Assembly (NCBI RefSeq): GCF_026898115.1
Contig: NZ_CP114036.1
Coordinates: 1,798,001 to 1,862,000, forward strand
DNA: 64,000 bases
DNA from: Streptomyces sp. S465
GTDB lineage: Bacteria; Actinomycetota; Actinomycetes; Streptomycetales; Streptomycetaceae
Direction: 5' to 3'
In this document: one piece after another, positions 26,278-35,480 of the stretch
How positions within the stretch are numbered: position 1 is the first letter of the stretch
Layout of the letters: the number at the start of each line of letters is the position of its first letter
Translations under genes and position numbers: made by a program
The notes under the pieces: model-generated
What the model was told of the DNA's origin: nothing
The model's input: only the letters and a program-made list of their open reading frames with translations
Databases searched by the model: none

Positions 26278-27738
26278 ATGGCCGCCGCGATTCTCAAGCA
26301 AACGCCCGCCCGGACGACGTCCGCCGACCGTACCTTCCCGCCCGGATTCCTGTGGGGTGCGGCGACCGCCGCCTATCAGATCGAGGGCGCCGCCGCCCTC
26401 GACGGTCGCACCCCCTCCATCTGGGACACCTACTGCCGCACTCCGGGCAAGGTGCACAACGGCGACACCGGTGACATCGCCACCGACCACTACCACCGCT
26501 GGCGCGAGGACGTCGGCATCATGACGGACCTCGGCCTCGGCGCCTACCGCTTCTCCGTGTCCTGGTCCCGCGTACAGCCGACCGGCCGCGGCCCCGCGGT
26601 CCAGAAGGGCCTGGACTTCTACCGCCGGCTCACCGACGAGCTGCTCGAGGCGGACATCAAGCCCGTGGTGACCCTCTACCACTGGGACCTGCCGCAGGAG
26701 ATCGAGGACGCGGGGGGCTGGCCAGAGCGGGCCACCGCCGACCGCTTCGCCGAGTACGCGGCGCTGGTCGCCGACGCGCTGGGCGACCGGGTCGAGAGCT
26801 GGACCACGCTCAACGAGCCCTGGTGCAGCGCCTTCCTCGGCTATGGCTCGGGGGTCCACGCCCCGGGGCGTACGGACCAGGTCGCGGCGCTGCGCGCCGC
26901 ACACCACCTCAACCTCGCCCACGGCAAAGCCGTCCAGGCGCTGCGCGCCCATCTGCCCGCCCGTGCCCAGATGTCCATCACGCTCAACTTCCACCATGTG
27001 CGGCCGCTCACCAGCGGCCCGGAGGACGCCGACGCGGCACGCCGCATCGACGCGCTGGCCAATCGGGTCTTCACCGGTCCCCTGGTGAACGGCGCTTACC
27101 CGGCCGACCTCTTCCAGGACACCGCACACCTCACCGACTGGTCCTTCGTCCGCGACGGTGACACCTCCACCATCCACCAACCGCTGGACTTCCTGGGCGT
27201 CAACTACTACACGCCCACCCTGGTGTCCGTCTCCCAGGGTGCGGACACGCGCCGCTCGGACGGCCACCGGCCCAGCCCGCACAGCCCCTGGCCCGGAAGC
27301 GACGACGTCGCCTTCCACCTGCCGCCGGGCGAGACCACGGCCATGGGCTGGGCCATCGACCCGAGCGGCCTCCACGACCTCCTGCTGCGGCTGACGAACG
27401 ACTTCCCCGGCCTGCCACTGGTGATCACCGAGAACGGTGCGGCGTTCCACGACTACGTCAACCCGGCGGGCGAGGTCCACGACCCCGAGCGCATCGCCTA
27501 TCTGTCCGGCCACCTGACGGCCGTGCACCAGGCCATCGAGGCAGGCGCCGACGTACGCGGCTACTTCCTGTGGTCGCTCCTGGACAACTTCGAATGGGGC
27601 TACGGCTACAGCAAGCGTTTCGGCGCGGTCTACGTCGACTATCCCACCGGTACCCGTATCCCCAAGTCCAGCGCGCGCTGGTACGCGCGGGTGGCACGCA
27701 CCGGGACCCTGCCGGAGGGGTCCGGGCAGCAGCCCTGA
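26278..27738 (+). CDS. bglC: GH1 beta-glucosidase
   Basis: Cytoplasmic glycoside hydrolase family 1 enzyme of 486 residues, no signal peptide. Acid/base Glu180 lies in TLNEPW and nucleophile Glu385 in ITENGA; the N-terminal [14 protein letters not shown] signature is at 24-37. It would hydrolyse imported cellobiose or other beta-glucosides to glucose. It follows cebG by 80 bp with GGAAGGA before the ATG, so is likely transcribed with the transporter. No separate operator was seen in that gap. Confidence 0.93.
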   Translation: MAAAILKQTPARTTSADRTFPPGFLWGAATAAYQIEGAAALDGRTPSIWDTYCRTPGKVHNGDTGDIATDHYHRWREDVGIMTDLGLGAYRFSVSWSRVQPTGRGPAVQKGLDFYRRLTDELLEADIKPVVTLYHWDLPQEIEDAGGWPERATADRFAEYAALVADALGDRVESWTTLNEPWCSAFLGYGSGVHAPGRTDQVAALRAAHHLNLAHGKAVQALRAHLPARAQMSITLNFHHVRPLTSGPEDADAARRIDALANRVFTGPLVNGAYPADLFQDTAHLTDWSFVRDGDTSTIHQPLDFLGVNYYTPTLVSVSQGADTRRSDGHRPSPHSPWPGSDDVAFHLPPGETTAMGWAIDPSGLHDLLLRLTNDFPGLPLVITENGAAFHDYVNPAGEVHDPERIAYLSGHLTAVHQAIEAGADVRGYFLWSLLDNFEWGYGYSKRFGAVYVDYPTGTRIPKSSARWYARVARTGTLPEGSGQQP

Positions 27739-27922
27739 CCGGCACGGGCGCGCCACCCGCTGCACGCGTCGCTGTCAGTCCCCTCTGCGACCATCAGGGT
27801 CGTTCCGGCACCGCGCGATGGGGCCGGCAGGCCGCTACCGGTGGCGCCCAGTGTGCCCTCCTCAGCGCGGAGCGTCCGGCGTCGTCGCCGGTCGCTCCGC
27901 TGCTGTGCACGGCAGTGCCCGG

Positions 27923-28693
27923 TCATCTCCCGGTGGTGAGAGTGCGGCTGAGCGCGTGTGCCTCGCGCAACAGGAGTGCGCCGAGTTCGGGTCTCCGCTC
28001 GGGGCGGAATCTGGTCTCCACCCCGGTCAGCGTCAGCGCCCAGGCGGGCAGCCCGGCGCGGTCGAACACGGCCGCCGCCATGCCCCAGCTGCCCTCCACG
28101 ACGAGTCCGGGGTTCACGGCGTAACCGTTGGTGCGGGTGCGCGCGATCCGATCGCGCACCGCGTCCGGTGCGTGTGCCCGGCCCCAACGGCTGACCAGGT
28201 CCGTCCGTTCCAGATACGCGTCGATCTCGGCATCGTCGAGGAACGAGAGCACCACCAGGCCCGCTGACACGACACCGAGCGGGAACCGGGCGCCCTCGTA
28301 CAGCACGAAGGAGCGGATGGGGAAGTCCCCGTCCTCGCGCAGCAGACACACCGTCTCATCACCCCGCCGCGCGGAGAAGAACGCGCTCTCCCCCGTCGCG
28401 GCCGCGAGCCGGTGCACGCTCGCACGCGCGTGATGGGTGACGTCGTAGCGCCTGCCGGCCGCCCCGCCGAGCAGGTAGAGCTCGGGGCCGAGGAACCAGC
28501 GGCCGCTGCGCCGATCGCGGTCGACGAACCCTTCCTCGGCCAGCGAGACGAGCAGTCGGTGCACGGTCGGTCGCGGCAGGCTCGTCGCCTTCGCCAGCTC
28601 GGTGGTGCCCGCACCGGCCTCGTTGACCGTCGACAGCGCACGCAGGACCGCGCCGACTCTGCCGACGATGTGGGCTGCCGGGGTCGTGTCCAT
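27923..28693 (-). CDS. IclR-family transcriptional regulator
   Basis: IclR regulator of about 256 residues: winged helix-turn-helix (GTTELAKATSLPRPTVHRLLVSLAEEGFVDRD) and a C-terminal effector domain (LGVVSAGLVVLSFLDDAEI). ATG 28693 starts the usual family N-terminus (MDTTPAAHIVGRVGAVLRAL); an ATG at 28726 is in frame. Divergent from scoA/scoB, so it most likely controls this CoA-transferase in response to a carboxylic acid or its CoA ester. Confidence 0.88.
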   Translation of the reverse strand: MDTTPAAHIVGRVGAVLRALSTVNEAGAGTTELAKATSLPRPTVHRLLVSLAEEGFVDRDRRSGRWFLGPELYLLGGAAGRRYDVTHHARASVHRLAAATGESAFFSARRGDETVCLLREDGDFPIRSFVLYEGARFPLGVVSAGLVVLSFLDDAEIDAYLERTDLVSRWGRAHAPDAVRDRIARTRTNGYAVNPGLVVEGSWGMAAAVFDRAGLPAWALTLTGVETRFRPERRPELGALLLREAHALSRTLTTGR

Positions 28694-28851
28694 GGCCTCA
28701 GCATACGTCCACTGAGTGAACGCCATGGCCGACCTACGATCACCGGCCGATCGGTTTCTCTGCCAGCTACCCGGTTCTCTTGCGTAGTGCCGTGCCGCGC
28801 GTCGAGTCTGTGCGCTCAGTGAATGAACGGCTGCGGCGAGAGGTGGATGAG

Positions 28852-29562
28852 TTGCCCAAGCTCTGCGCGAACGCGGAAGCGGCTTTGGCCGGTGTGCTGA
28901 CCGACGGGATGACGATCGCCGTCGGCGGGTTCGGTCTCTGCGGCATCCCGAACGATCTCATCGAGGTGGTGCGGGACAGCGGTGTCACCGGGCTGACGAT
29001 CGTGTCCAACAACATGGGCGTCGATGGCAGGGGCCTCGGCCTGCTGTTGGAGAACCGCCAGGTGACCAAGGTGATCGCGTCCTACGTGGGCGAGAACAAG
29101 CTGTTCGCCCAGCAGTACCTGGACAAGGTTCTCGATGTGGAGTTCTCCCCGCAAGGCACCCTCGCCGAGCGCATGCGGGCCGGCGGGGCCGGGATCGCGG
29201 CCTTCTACACCAGGTCCGGCGTGGGCACACCCGTCGCCGAGGGCAAGCCGCACGCCGAGTTCGACGGACATCTCCACGTCCAGGAGCGGGCGATCGTCGC
29301 CGACCTCGCGCTCGTACACGCGCATACCGCCGACCGGGCGGGCAACCTCACCTACCGTGCCACCGCACGCAACTTCAACCCCCTCGTCGCCACGTGCGGC
29401 CGGGTGACCGTCGTCGAGACCGAACACCTCGCCGAGGAGTTCATCGACCCGGAAGCGATGGTCACGCCCGGCATCTACGTCGACCGGCTGGCGGTCGCCC
29501 GTGAGCGGGTCAAGGACATCGAGAAGCGCACGGTCCGCCCCCGCGTGACCGTCGGAGCCTAG
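28852..29562 (+). CDS. scoA: 3-oxoacid CoA-transferase subunit A
   Basis: Alpha subunit of a class I succinyl-CoA:3-oxoacid CoA-transferase, about 236 residues. The signature GGFGLCGIPNDLIE matches the ScoA branch better than PcaI, as do SYVGENKLF and PQGTLAERMRAGGAGI. It transfers CoA to acetoacetate or related 3-oxoacids with subunit B. The start is uncertain: TTG 28852, preceded by GAGAGG, aligns with the family N-terminus; GTG 28843 is an alternative. scoB starts 9 bp after the stop. Confidence 0.88.
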   Translation: MPKLCANAEAALAGVLTDGMTIAVGGFGLCGIPNDLIEVVRDSGVTGLTIVSNNMGVDGRGLGLLLENRQVTKVIASYVGENKLFAQQYLDKVLDVEFSPQGTLAERMRAGGAGIAAFYTRSGVGTPVAEGKPHAEFDGHLHVQERAIVADLALVHAHTADRAGNLTYRATARNFNPLVATCGRVTVVETEHLAEEFIDPEAMVTPGIYVDRLAVARERVKDIEKRTVRPRVTVGA

Positions 29563-29571
29563 GAGCAACCC

Positions 29572-30219
29572 GTGCCCCGGACACGTGACGAGATGGCGGC
29601 GGTCGCGGCCGCCGAACTCAACGACGGCGACTACGTCAACCTGGGGATCGGCATCCCGACCCTCGTGGCCAACCACATCCCCGACGGCCTGCGGGTGACC
29701 CTGCAGAGTGAGAACGGCATCCTCGGCCTCGGCCCGTTCCCCTGGGAGGGCGAGGAGGACGCCGACGTCATCAACGCGGGCAAGCAGACGGTCACGGTCA
29801 ACCCCGGTGCGAGCTACTTCGACTCGGCGACGTCCTTCGGCATGATCCGGGGCGGCCACATCGACATCGCCGTCCTGGGCGCCCTCCAGGTGTCCGCAGG
29901 CGGCGACCTGGCGAACTGGACCATCCCCGGAGCACTCGTGAAGGGCATGGGCGGCGCGATGGACCTGGTGGTCGGCGCCCGCCGGATCGTGGTGCTCACC
30001 GACCACGTCGCCAAGGACGGCAGCCCGAAGATCGTCGACGGCTGCACCCTGCCGCTGACCGGCGCCGGCGTGGTCGACCGCATCATCACCGATCTCGCCA
30101 CCATCGATGTGACTCCGGACGGCCTGCGGCTGGTGGCGCTCGCCCCGGGCGTCACCGAGGAGGAGGTGCGGGCCAGGACCGGCGCCCGGCTGGAGGTGCC
30201 CGCCGCGGCGCTGGGCTGA
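29572..30219 (+). CDS. scoB: 3-oxoacid CoA-transferase subunit B
   Basis: Beta subunit, 215 residues. The catalytic Glu that forms the glutamyl-CoA thioester is in QSENGILG (about 42-49), with [10 protein letters not shown] upstream and [12 protein letters not shown] downstream, all typical. GTG 29572 has AGGAG 6 bp upstream. Together with ScoA it forms the active heterodimer for ketone-body or short-chain oxoacid metabolism. Confidence 0.92.
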   Translation: MPRTRDEMAAVAAAELNDGDYVNLGIGIPTLVANHIPDGLRVTLQSENGILGLGPFPWEGEEDADVINAGKQTVTVNPGASYFDSATSFGMIRGGHIDIAVLGALQVSAGGDLANWTIPGALVKGMGGAMDLVVGARRIVVLTDHVAKDGSPKIVDGCTLPLTGAGVVDRIITDLATIDVTPDGLRLVALAPGVTEEEVRARTGARLEVPAAALG

Positions 30220-30227
30220 GCAGCCGG

Positions 30228-30680
30228 TCAGCGACGGGCGCGGCGATAGACCGAGGTGAGGAGCTGGTTCTTGGCGGGGCCATGGACGGCCCAGCGCAGG
30301 TGCCACTCGTCCGGCGAGAGCACGGTGAACGTGCCTTCGTAGCGGTCAGCGGCACACTGGTGCACGGCCGTCCAGTGGCCGCGGCGCAGATCCAGCAGGT
30401 GGAACGGGCGGCCGTCGGAGAAGGACACCTCCGCGGTGCCGTCCGGGAGCGGCAGCATCAGCAGGGTCCGGCCGGCGTCCCGCACCGCACCGCCCCACTC
30501 CATGACGCCTTCCTCCGCGTGCACCCACCCGTCGTCCCCGTCCTCGACGCGGAACTCCGCCCGTCCCGTGAAGCTGCCGGTGTGCCGGCCGTCGTGCAAC
30601 TCACGCCGCACGCTCCAGCCACCCGCGAGGTAGGCGAGTGCGTCGGGTACGGCGTGGACGGTGGGGTTGGACGATGACAT
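30228..30680 (-). CDS. DUF6314-like protein
   Basis: A 150-residue single-domain protein rich in beta strands with conserved aromatic/acidic pairs (YLAGGWSVRRELHDG, FTGRAEFR, YEGTFTVLSPDEWHLRW), the lipocalin-like pattern of DUF6314. No catalytic motif and no established function. ATG 30680 chosen over GTG 30686. Convergent with scoB, 8 bp apart, and upstream of an AT-richer 186-bp gap before the aldehyde dehydrogenase end, in which I see no gene. Confidence 0.72.
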   Translation of the reverse strand: MSSSNPTVHAVPDALAYLAGGWSVRRELHDGRHTGSFTGRAEFRVEDGDDGWVHAEEGVMEWGGAVRDAGRTLLMLPLPDGTAEVSFSDGRPFHLLDLRRGHWTAVHQCAADRYEGTFTVLSPDEWHLRWAVHGPAKNQLLTSVYRRARR

Positions 30681-30866
30681 GGCCACAGTCTCTCACCACA
30701 CGGCGATGGCTCCGGGGGGTGGCGCCCGTCAGCCCTGGGTGGTGGCGACGGTGTACGCGCCCGGATATACGCAAGAAGAGAATCGAATGAAGCAAATTCT
30801 GAGCATGACGTCGGCGGAACGGGCATCGCCAGGCCGCATCGCCACGCGCGGCGAACCGCCGCCACG

Positions 30867-32333
30867 TCATGCCTTCGCGCGAACGCTCCGTCCGCCCGCC
30901 ACCGGGTAGTGCAGAGCCTGGAGTTCGCAGAACGCGTCGATCCCCTCCGCTCCGCACTCCCGCCCGATGCCGGATTCCTTGAACCCGCCGAAGGGCGCCG
31001 CGGGGTTGAACGGGGCACCGTTGATCTCGAGTTGGCCGGCCCGCACCCGCCGGGCGACCGCGGTCGCCCGCTCGTCGCTGCTCGACCACACCGAGCCGTG
31101 CAGTCCGTAGCGCGTGGAGTTCGCCAGGCGGACCGCGTCGTCGTCGCCGTCATGGGTCATGATCGAGACGACCGGCCCGAAGATCTCCTCCTGGGCCAGG
31201 TCCATGTCCATGGTCACGTCGCTGAACACCGTCGGTGCGAAGTACAGGCCGTCCATATCCCGCGGCGGAAGCACCGCGCGAGCGCCTTGAGCCACTCCGC
31301 GCGCACAGGCGCGCGCGACCCGCGCCTTGGCGTCCGCGCTGATCAGCGGCCCCAGGTCGGTGTCGGGCGCGGCGGGGTCGCCGACGACGTACGTGGCGGT
31401 GATCGTCCGGGCGAGTTCCTCCGCCTCGCGGACCAGCCGCCGCGGCACGATCAGCCGGCTCCACTGGAGACAGGCCTGGCCGCTGTTGAACAAGGCCTGA
31501 CCGACGGATGCCGCGACCGCCTGGGCCAGGTCCGCGTCGTCGAGAACCAGGGAAGCGCTTTTGCCGCCGAGTTCCAGATGCACACGGGTGAGGTTCGCCG
31601 CGGCCGCGGCCGACACCGAACGGCCCGCGCGCACCGAGCCGGTGAACGAGACCAGGTCGGTGAGGGGCGACGAGGCCAGTGCCGATCCCACGTTCGGCCC
31701 GTCGCCGAACACGATGTTGAGCACGCCGGGCGGCAGTTCGCAGCGCTCGGCCAGGCGCGCGAGGTGCGCCGCGTGCAGGGGGGTCAGCTCGCTGGGCTTG
31801 AGGACGACCGTGCACCCGGCGAGCAGGGCCGGCACGACCTTTTGCAGGGTGAGGATCAGCGGCACGTTCCACGGGATGATCGCGGCGACCACTCCGGCCG
31901 GCACCCGCCGGATGACGGAATTGCCGCGCCGCTCCTCGTCCAGCCGGGATACCGCGTCGACGGACGCCCGCGCGATGTCGATCGCGAGTCCCACCTGGAC
32001 GTTGCGGCTCAGCGCGATGGGTGTGCCGACCTCACGGGAGATCAGCGCGCTGAGGATCTCGGCGTCGGCCTCGATCAGCCGGAGCCAGTTCCGCACCGCT
32101 TCGAGGCGGTCCTCGCGTGGTGTCCCGCTCCAGCCGGGCAGCGCGGCGGCGGCGCTCGCGAGAGCGGCCTCCGCGTCGGCCGCCGTGCCGCGCGGAACGC
32201 CGCCGAGGACACTCCCGTCGGCCGGATTGCTCACAGGGTCGATGTCCGGGCTCTTCGGCGCGGTCCAGGCACCACCGATCCAGTGTGCGCGGTGGTCCGA
32301 CGAGGAACCGGTGATGGACGATATGAGCGGCAT
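30867..32333 (-). CDS. aldehyde dehydrogenase
   Basis: NAD(P)-dependent aldehyde dehydrogenase, 488 residues. Catalytic Cys is in NSGQACLQWSR and the general-base Glu in LELGGKSA; IIPWNVPL and FGGFKESGIGRE are also standard. ATG 32333 is preceded by AAGGAGGGG. Last gene of the leftward biosynthetic run, 62 bp after DUF711. If the pathway cleaves a beta-hydroxy amino acid to an aldehyde, this enzyme could oxidise that aldehyde to a carboxylic acid; that link is inference. A stand-alone catabolic role is possible. Confidence 0.9.
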   Translation of the reverse strand: MPLISSITGSSSDHRAHWIGGAWTAPKSPDIDPVSNPADGSVLGGVPRGTAADAEAALASAAAALPGWSGTPREDRLEAVRNWLRLIEADAEILSALISREVGTPIALSRNVQVGLAIDIARASVDAVSRLDEERRGNSVIRRVPAGVVAAIIPWNVPLILTLQKVVPALLAGCTVVLKPSELTPLHAAHLARLAERCELPPGVLNIVFGDGPNVGSALASSPLTDLVSFTGSVRAGRSVSAAAAANLTRVHLELGGKSASLVLDDADLAQAVAASVGQALFNSGQACLQWSRLIVPRRLVREAEELARTITATYVVGDPAAPDTDLGPLISADAKARVARACARGVAQGARAVLPPRDMDGLYFAPTVFSDVTMDMDLAQEEIFGPVVSIMTHDGDDDAVRLANSTRYGLHGSVWSSSDERATAVARRVRAGQLEINGAPFNPAAPFGGFKESGIGRECGAEGIDAFCELQALHYPVAGGRSVRAKA

Positions 32334-32395
32334 GGGCCGTCCCCTCCTTGACGTTTCGCGGACGTTCGGCATCGCCCCGCACCACCGGAACGGTC

Positions 32396-33571
32396 TCAGG
32401 CGGTCGGATAGTCGATGTTGACGACCTGTGGCGCTCGGAACTCCGTGCGCCGCGGATCGGAGCCGACCGGCGCGAGCATCAAACGGGCCGACAGCGGTTT
32501 GCGCCATCGTGCCGACAGCGCCGCCATGTCCGTGATCATGGCAACGACCTCGTGCTCCGGGGTCGAGCCCGGCAGCGGGATCGTGTCCAGTCCGGCACCG
32601 CAGACGGAGGAGTACGCGAGCACCGAGTCCGCGTCGATACGGCCCTCCTGCCACGCGCGTGCCAGCACCCTGTCCTCCAGCACCGGAAGCATCAGCCCCG
32701 CGTATCCGACCGTGGGACGGCCCACCGACCGGATGCCCGCGGTCACCGCGGCGCAGGTGGCGACCGTGCCGGGAGAACCGAACCCGATACCGCCGACGGT
32801 CTCCAGGAACTCGGCGATGCCGGCGTCCGGCGCGCACGCCGGCGACGGGTCGGCTCCATGGAACAGCAGCCCCTGCCGCTCGCACGAGGGCACCAGCACC
32901 CCCTGGAGCGCGTCGAGTTGGGCGCGCAGGCAGCTCTCGGTCAGCCGAGTCGCCTCCCCGAGGTCACCGGGCGTGGCCGCGCGGGCGTGTGCGAGGAGCG
33001 CGCCGGCCGACTGAAGCGCCACGCTCACCCCCGCGTCACCGCCGTCGCTGTAGGAGCCGGGGAACAGCGGGGCGTTGGGGCCCAGGTTGGCGATCGCCGC
33101 GAACCGGAAGTTGGCGTCCCGGTCGCGGCCGGCCAGCTCGCGGATCACGGCCCCGCTGAAGGCGGCGGCGCAGTGGTCCACACCGGCGCCGTCCGCGACC
33201 ACGACCGACAGGAACAACGAGGGGTGGTCGGCCAGTACGTCCGCGACGTCGCACGGTTGGAGCCGCGCGAGCGCGGCGGGCCGCAACGCGGTCAGCGAGG
33301 CGCTGCCCACCCCGGCACGCCGGCATGCCGCGGTGAGATCCGCGGCCCGCGTGTGCAGTTGTTCGCGGTGCACCGGCTCGTCGAGCGCGGGGCTGGACAG
33401 GCGGACCGTCTGCACGTCGAACCCGGCGCGGGTGAGCTCGTCACCGATCCGCAGGGCCCGCTCGCCGTATGCGCTGATACCGGCGACGCCGGCGCGTCCC
33501 CCCTGGAACACGCTGTCCGGGAGGCAGACCGTCACGGCGCGCACCGGAGCAGCAGAGCTTGTCCGTGTCAT
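32396..33571 (-). CDS. DUF711 family protein
   Basis: A 391-residue protein whose order of motifs matches DUF711 (UPF0210): RAVTVCLPDSVF start, SLFLSVVVADGAGVD, FRFAAIANLGPNAPLFPGSY, LETVGGIGFGSPGTVATCAAVTAGI, YSSVCGAGLDTIPLPGSTP. The fold relates to the glycyl-radical enzyme barrel, but no glycyl-radical motif is seen. Function is not established. It sits between P450 and aldehyde dehydrogenase genes; its ATG overlaps the P450 stop (ATGA, 33568-33571). I infer it acts on the released beta-hydroxylated product, perhaps by C-C cleavage. Confidence 0.8.
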   Translation of the reverse strand: MTRTSSAAPVRAVTVCLPDSVFQGGRAGVAGISAYGERALRIGDELTRAGFDVQTVRLSSPALDEPVHREQLHTRAADLTAACRRAGVGSASLTALRPAALARLQPCDVADVLADHPSLFLSVVVADGAGVDHCAAAFSGAVIRELAGRDRDANFRFAAIANLGPNAPLFPGSYSDGGDAGVSVALQSAGALLAHARAATPGDLGEATRLTESCLRAQLDALQGVLVPSCERQGLLFHGADPSPACAPDAGIAEFLETVGGIGFGSPGTVATCAAVTAGIRSVGRPTVGYAGLMLPVLEDRVLARAWQEGRIDADSVLAYSSVCGAGLDTIPLPGSTPEHEVVAMITDMAALSARWRKPLSARLMLAPVGSDPRRTEFRAPQVVNIDYPTA

Positions 33572-34752
33572 GGGTGCAGCACCACCGGAAGGGCGTTCAG
33601 TCCCCAGGTGAAGTTCGACCCGTTGTAGCGCGGCTCGTCCTCGATGGTCATCGATCCCACCATGCGGCGCAGCGTCCGGAGGTACGCCGTGACTTCCAGC
33701 CGCGCGAGCCGGCTCCCCAGACACATGTGGCGGCCGGTGCCGAAGCTCAGATGCCGGTTGCCGGTCCGTCCGACGTCGAAGGTGTCCGGGGCGTCGAACA
33801 CCTCCTCGTCCCGGTTGGCCGAGCCGATCCAGGTCACGACGCGCCGGCCGGGTTCGATGGTGACGTCGCCGACCCGGACGGCCTCGGTCGCGGTCCGCAT
33901 CACATGCATCCCGGGCACCGACCAGCGCAGTCCTTCCTCGGTGGCGACGGCCGGGTCGACCTCGCCCCGGTCGATCCGGCGCCACTGGTCCGGGTGCTCC
34001 GCCAACTGGAGCGTGAGCGCGGCCAGCGTGTACCGGGTGGTCTCGTTTCCCCCGGCCAGAATCCCGCTGAGGTTGAAGACCAGTTCCTCATCGGAGATGT
34101 GCGGGCCGCCGTGCGCCTGAGCGGTGAGTCCGCTGATGAAGTCGTTGGCGGCGGTTCGGCGGTTCTCGCGCACCATGTCGTAGAAGTACTTGAAGATCTC
34201 GCTGTTCGCGGTGATCCGGTGGACTTCCGACGGCGATTCGAACGCCTCGGTGGTCTTCTTCCCCATCCACGCCCAGTCGGACCGGGGCAGTCCCATGATC
34301 GCGCAGATGACATCGGTCGGGATGCGTTCGAGGTGGGTGATCAGATCCGGTTCCGGGTTCCGTACGGCCGCGGCGACGACGTCGGCGACGACCTCCTCCA
34401 CGTACGCCTCGGCCCTGGCCAGCATCTGGTGCGAGAACGGTTGGATGAGCACACGCTTCATCCGGGTGTGCTCGGGCGGATCGGAGACGATCAGCATCTT
34501 GTTCGCGACGGCGCCGACCGCGGGGTCCGTCGAGCCGAGCCGCATGCCTTTCGTCGAACTCATCCGCGTGCTGTCCCGGTGGACGGACACCACGTCACGG
34601 TACTTGGTGACGCTCCAGAACCCCTCCGGCTCCCCAGCGGGATGGAGCCAGGACACCGGATCGTGTGCCCGGTACCACGCGAAGACCTCGTAGAAACCGG
34701 TCCCGTCGAACAGCCCTGGCTCGAACAGGTCGGGCGCCGTGCGCTGCTTCAC
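33568..34752 (-). CDS. cytochrome P450, carrier-protein substrate type
   Basis: Bacterial P450 of 394 residues. Haem ligand Cys344 lies in FGTGRHMCLG, the oxygen-binding I-helix reads AGGNETT (233-239) and the K-helix ExxR is Glu273-Arg276. P450s next to a free adenylation-carrier didomain and a thioesterase commonly hydroxylate the beta-carbon of a carrier-bound amino acid (NovI, NikQ type). GTG 34752 overlaps the thioesterase stop (GTGA). Assigned role: beta-hydroxylation on the PCP of the next-but-one gene; inferred from order. Confidence 0.9.
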   Translation of the reverse strand: MKQRTAPDLFEPGLFDGTGFYEVFAWYRAHDPVSWLHPAGEPEGFWSVTKYRDVVSVHRDSTRMSSTKGMRLGSTDPAVGAVANKMLIVSDPPEHTRMKRVLIQPFSHQMLARAEAYVEEVVADVVAAAVRNPEPDLITHLERIPTDVICAIMGLPRSDWAWMGKKTTEAFESPSEVHRITANSEIFKYFYDMVRENRRTAANDFISGLTAQAHGGPHISDEELVFNLSGILAGGNETTRYTLAALTLQLAEHPDQWRRIDRGEVDPAVATEEGLRWSVPGMHVMRTATEAVRVGDVTIEPGRRVVTWIGSANRDEEVFDAPDTFDVGRTGNRHLSFGTGRHMCLGSRLARLEVTAYLRTLRRMVGSMTIEDEPRYNGSNFTWGLNALPVVLHP

Positions 34753-35480
34753 CCACGCACCGCCCGACAGGCGGCGGTCTCGACCGCGATGTCGGAGAGA
34801 AGTCCCATGAGGACGTCCCGCTCCCTGAGCTGATGGTGGTCGGCGTCGATCACGCCGTGCCCCCGGAAGTCGGTGGACCGGTCGCGCCACCCCGCCATGT
34901 GCGCCGCGGTGACGACCCGGTCGCGGCGTCCCGACACCGAGCGGAGCCAGGTGCGCGTCAGCGGTGCGGACGGGACCTCGTAACCGGCCATGAGACGCAG
35001 GTCCGCGCGCAGCGTCGTGCGGACGTGGCGGGCGAACTCGGGATCGCTGATGGGCGGCAGCAGGGATGTCAGCTCCGCCGGCGGTGGGTCGGCCGAGGGA
35101 AACAGCTCCCAGTGCTCCGGCGACCGGGCCGCGACCACCACGAGGGCGACAGGTGCCGCGCCGTCCGCTTCGAGCCTCCTGGCGACCTCATAGGCGATCG
35201 TCGCGCCGAGGCTGATACCGAGGAGGGCCAGCGGCCGACGGCGTGCCGTCTCGCGCAGTTCGCCGCTGACGCTGTCGACGACCTCCGCCAGGGAGTTCGC
35301 CGGCCGGTCGCGCAACCGGTCCTCTCGGCCGGGCAGTTGGACGCCCCACAGGTCCAGGCCGGCGGGTGAGGTGGCGGCGATCGCGTGCAGGCCCAGGCAG
35401 CCCGCGCCTGCCTGCGGGAAGACCACCACTGTCGCCGAGGCGCTGTCGCCGGCCGCGGTGAAGGATCGCAGAGAGGTCAC
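34749..35480 (-). CDS. type II thioesterase
   Basis: Alpha/beta hydrolase-fold thioesterase of 243 residues. N-terminal FPQAGAGCLG holds the oxyanion region, nucleophile GISLGA (Ser near 92) replaces the common GHSMG, and the distal His is in DADHHQLR. GTG 35480 overlaps the stop of the adenylation-carrier gene (GTGA). With only one carrier protein in the cluster, its likely job is to release the hydroxylated aminoacyl group (NikP2-like) rather than only to proofread. Confidence 0.87.
   Translation of the reverse strand: MTSLRSFTAAGDSASATVVVFPQAGAGCLGLHAIAATSPAGLDLWGVQLPGREDRLRDRPANSLAEVVDSVSGELRETARRRPLALLGISLGATIAYEVARRLEADGAAPVALVVVAARSPEHWELFPSADPPPAELTSLLPPISDPEFARHVRTTLRADLRLMAGYEVPSAPLTRTWLRSVSGRRDRVVTAAHMAGWRDRSTDFRGHGVIDADHHQLRERDVLMGLLSDIAVETAACRAVRG

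Noticed and set aside
28852..30219. CoA-transferase pair as beta-ketoadipate pcaIJ
   Set aside because: The IclR neighbour suggested it, but the GGFGLCGIP and SYVGENKLF blocks fit the ScoA branch and no pca genes are near.
30787..30909. 40-codon plus-strand ORF starting MKQILSMTS
   Set aside because: It has an ATG after AAGAGA in AT-rich sequence, but overlaps the 3' end of the aldehyde dehydrogenase and turns Arg/Pro-rich; no homology recognised.
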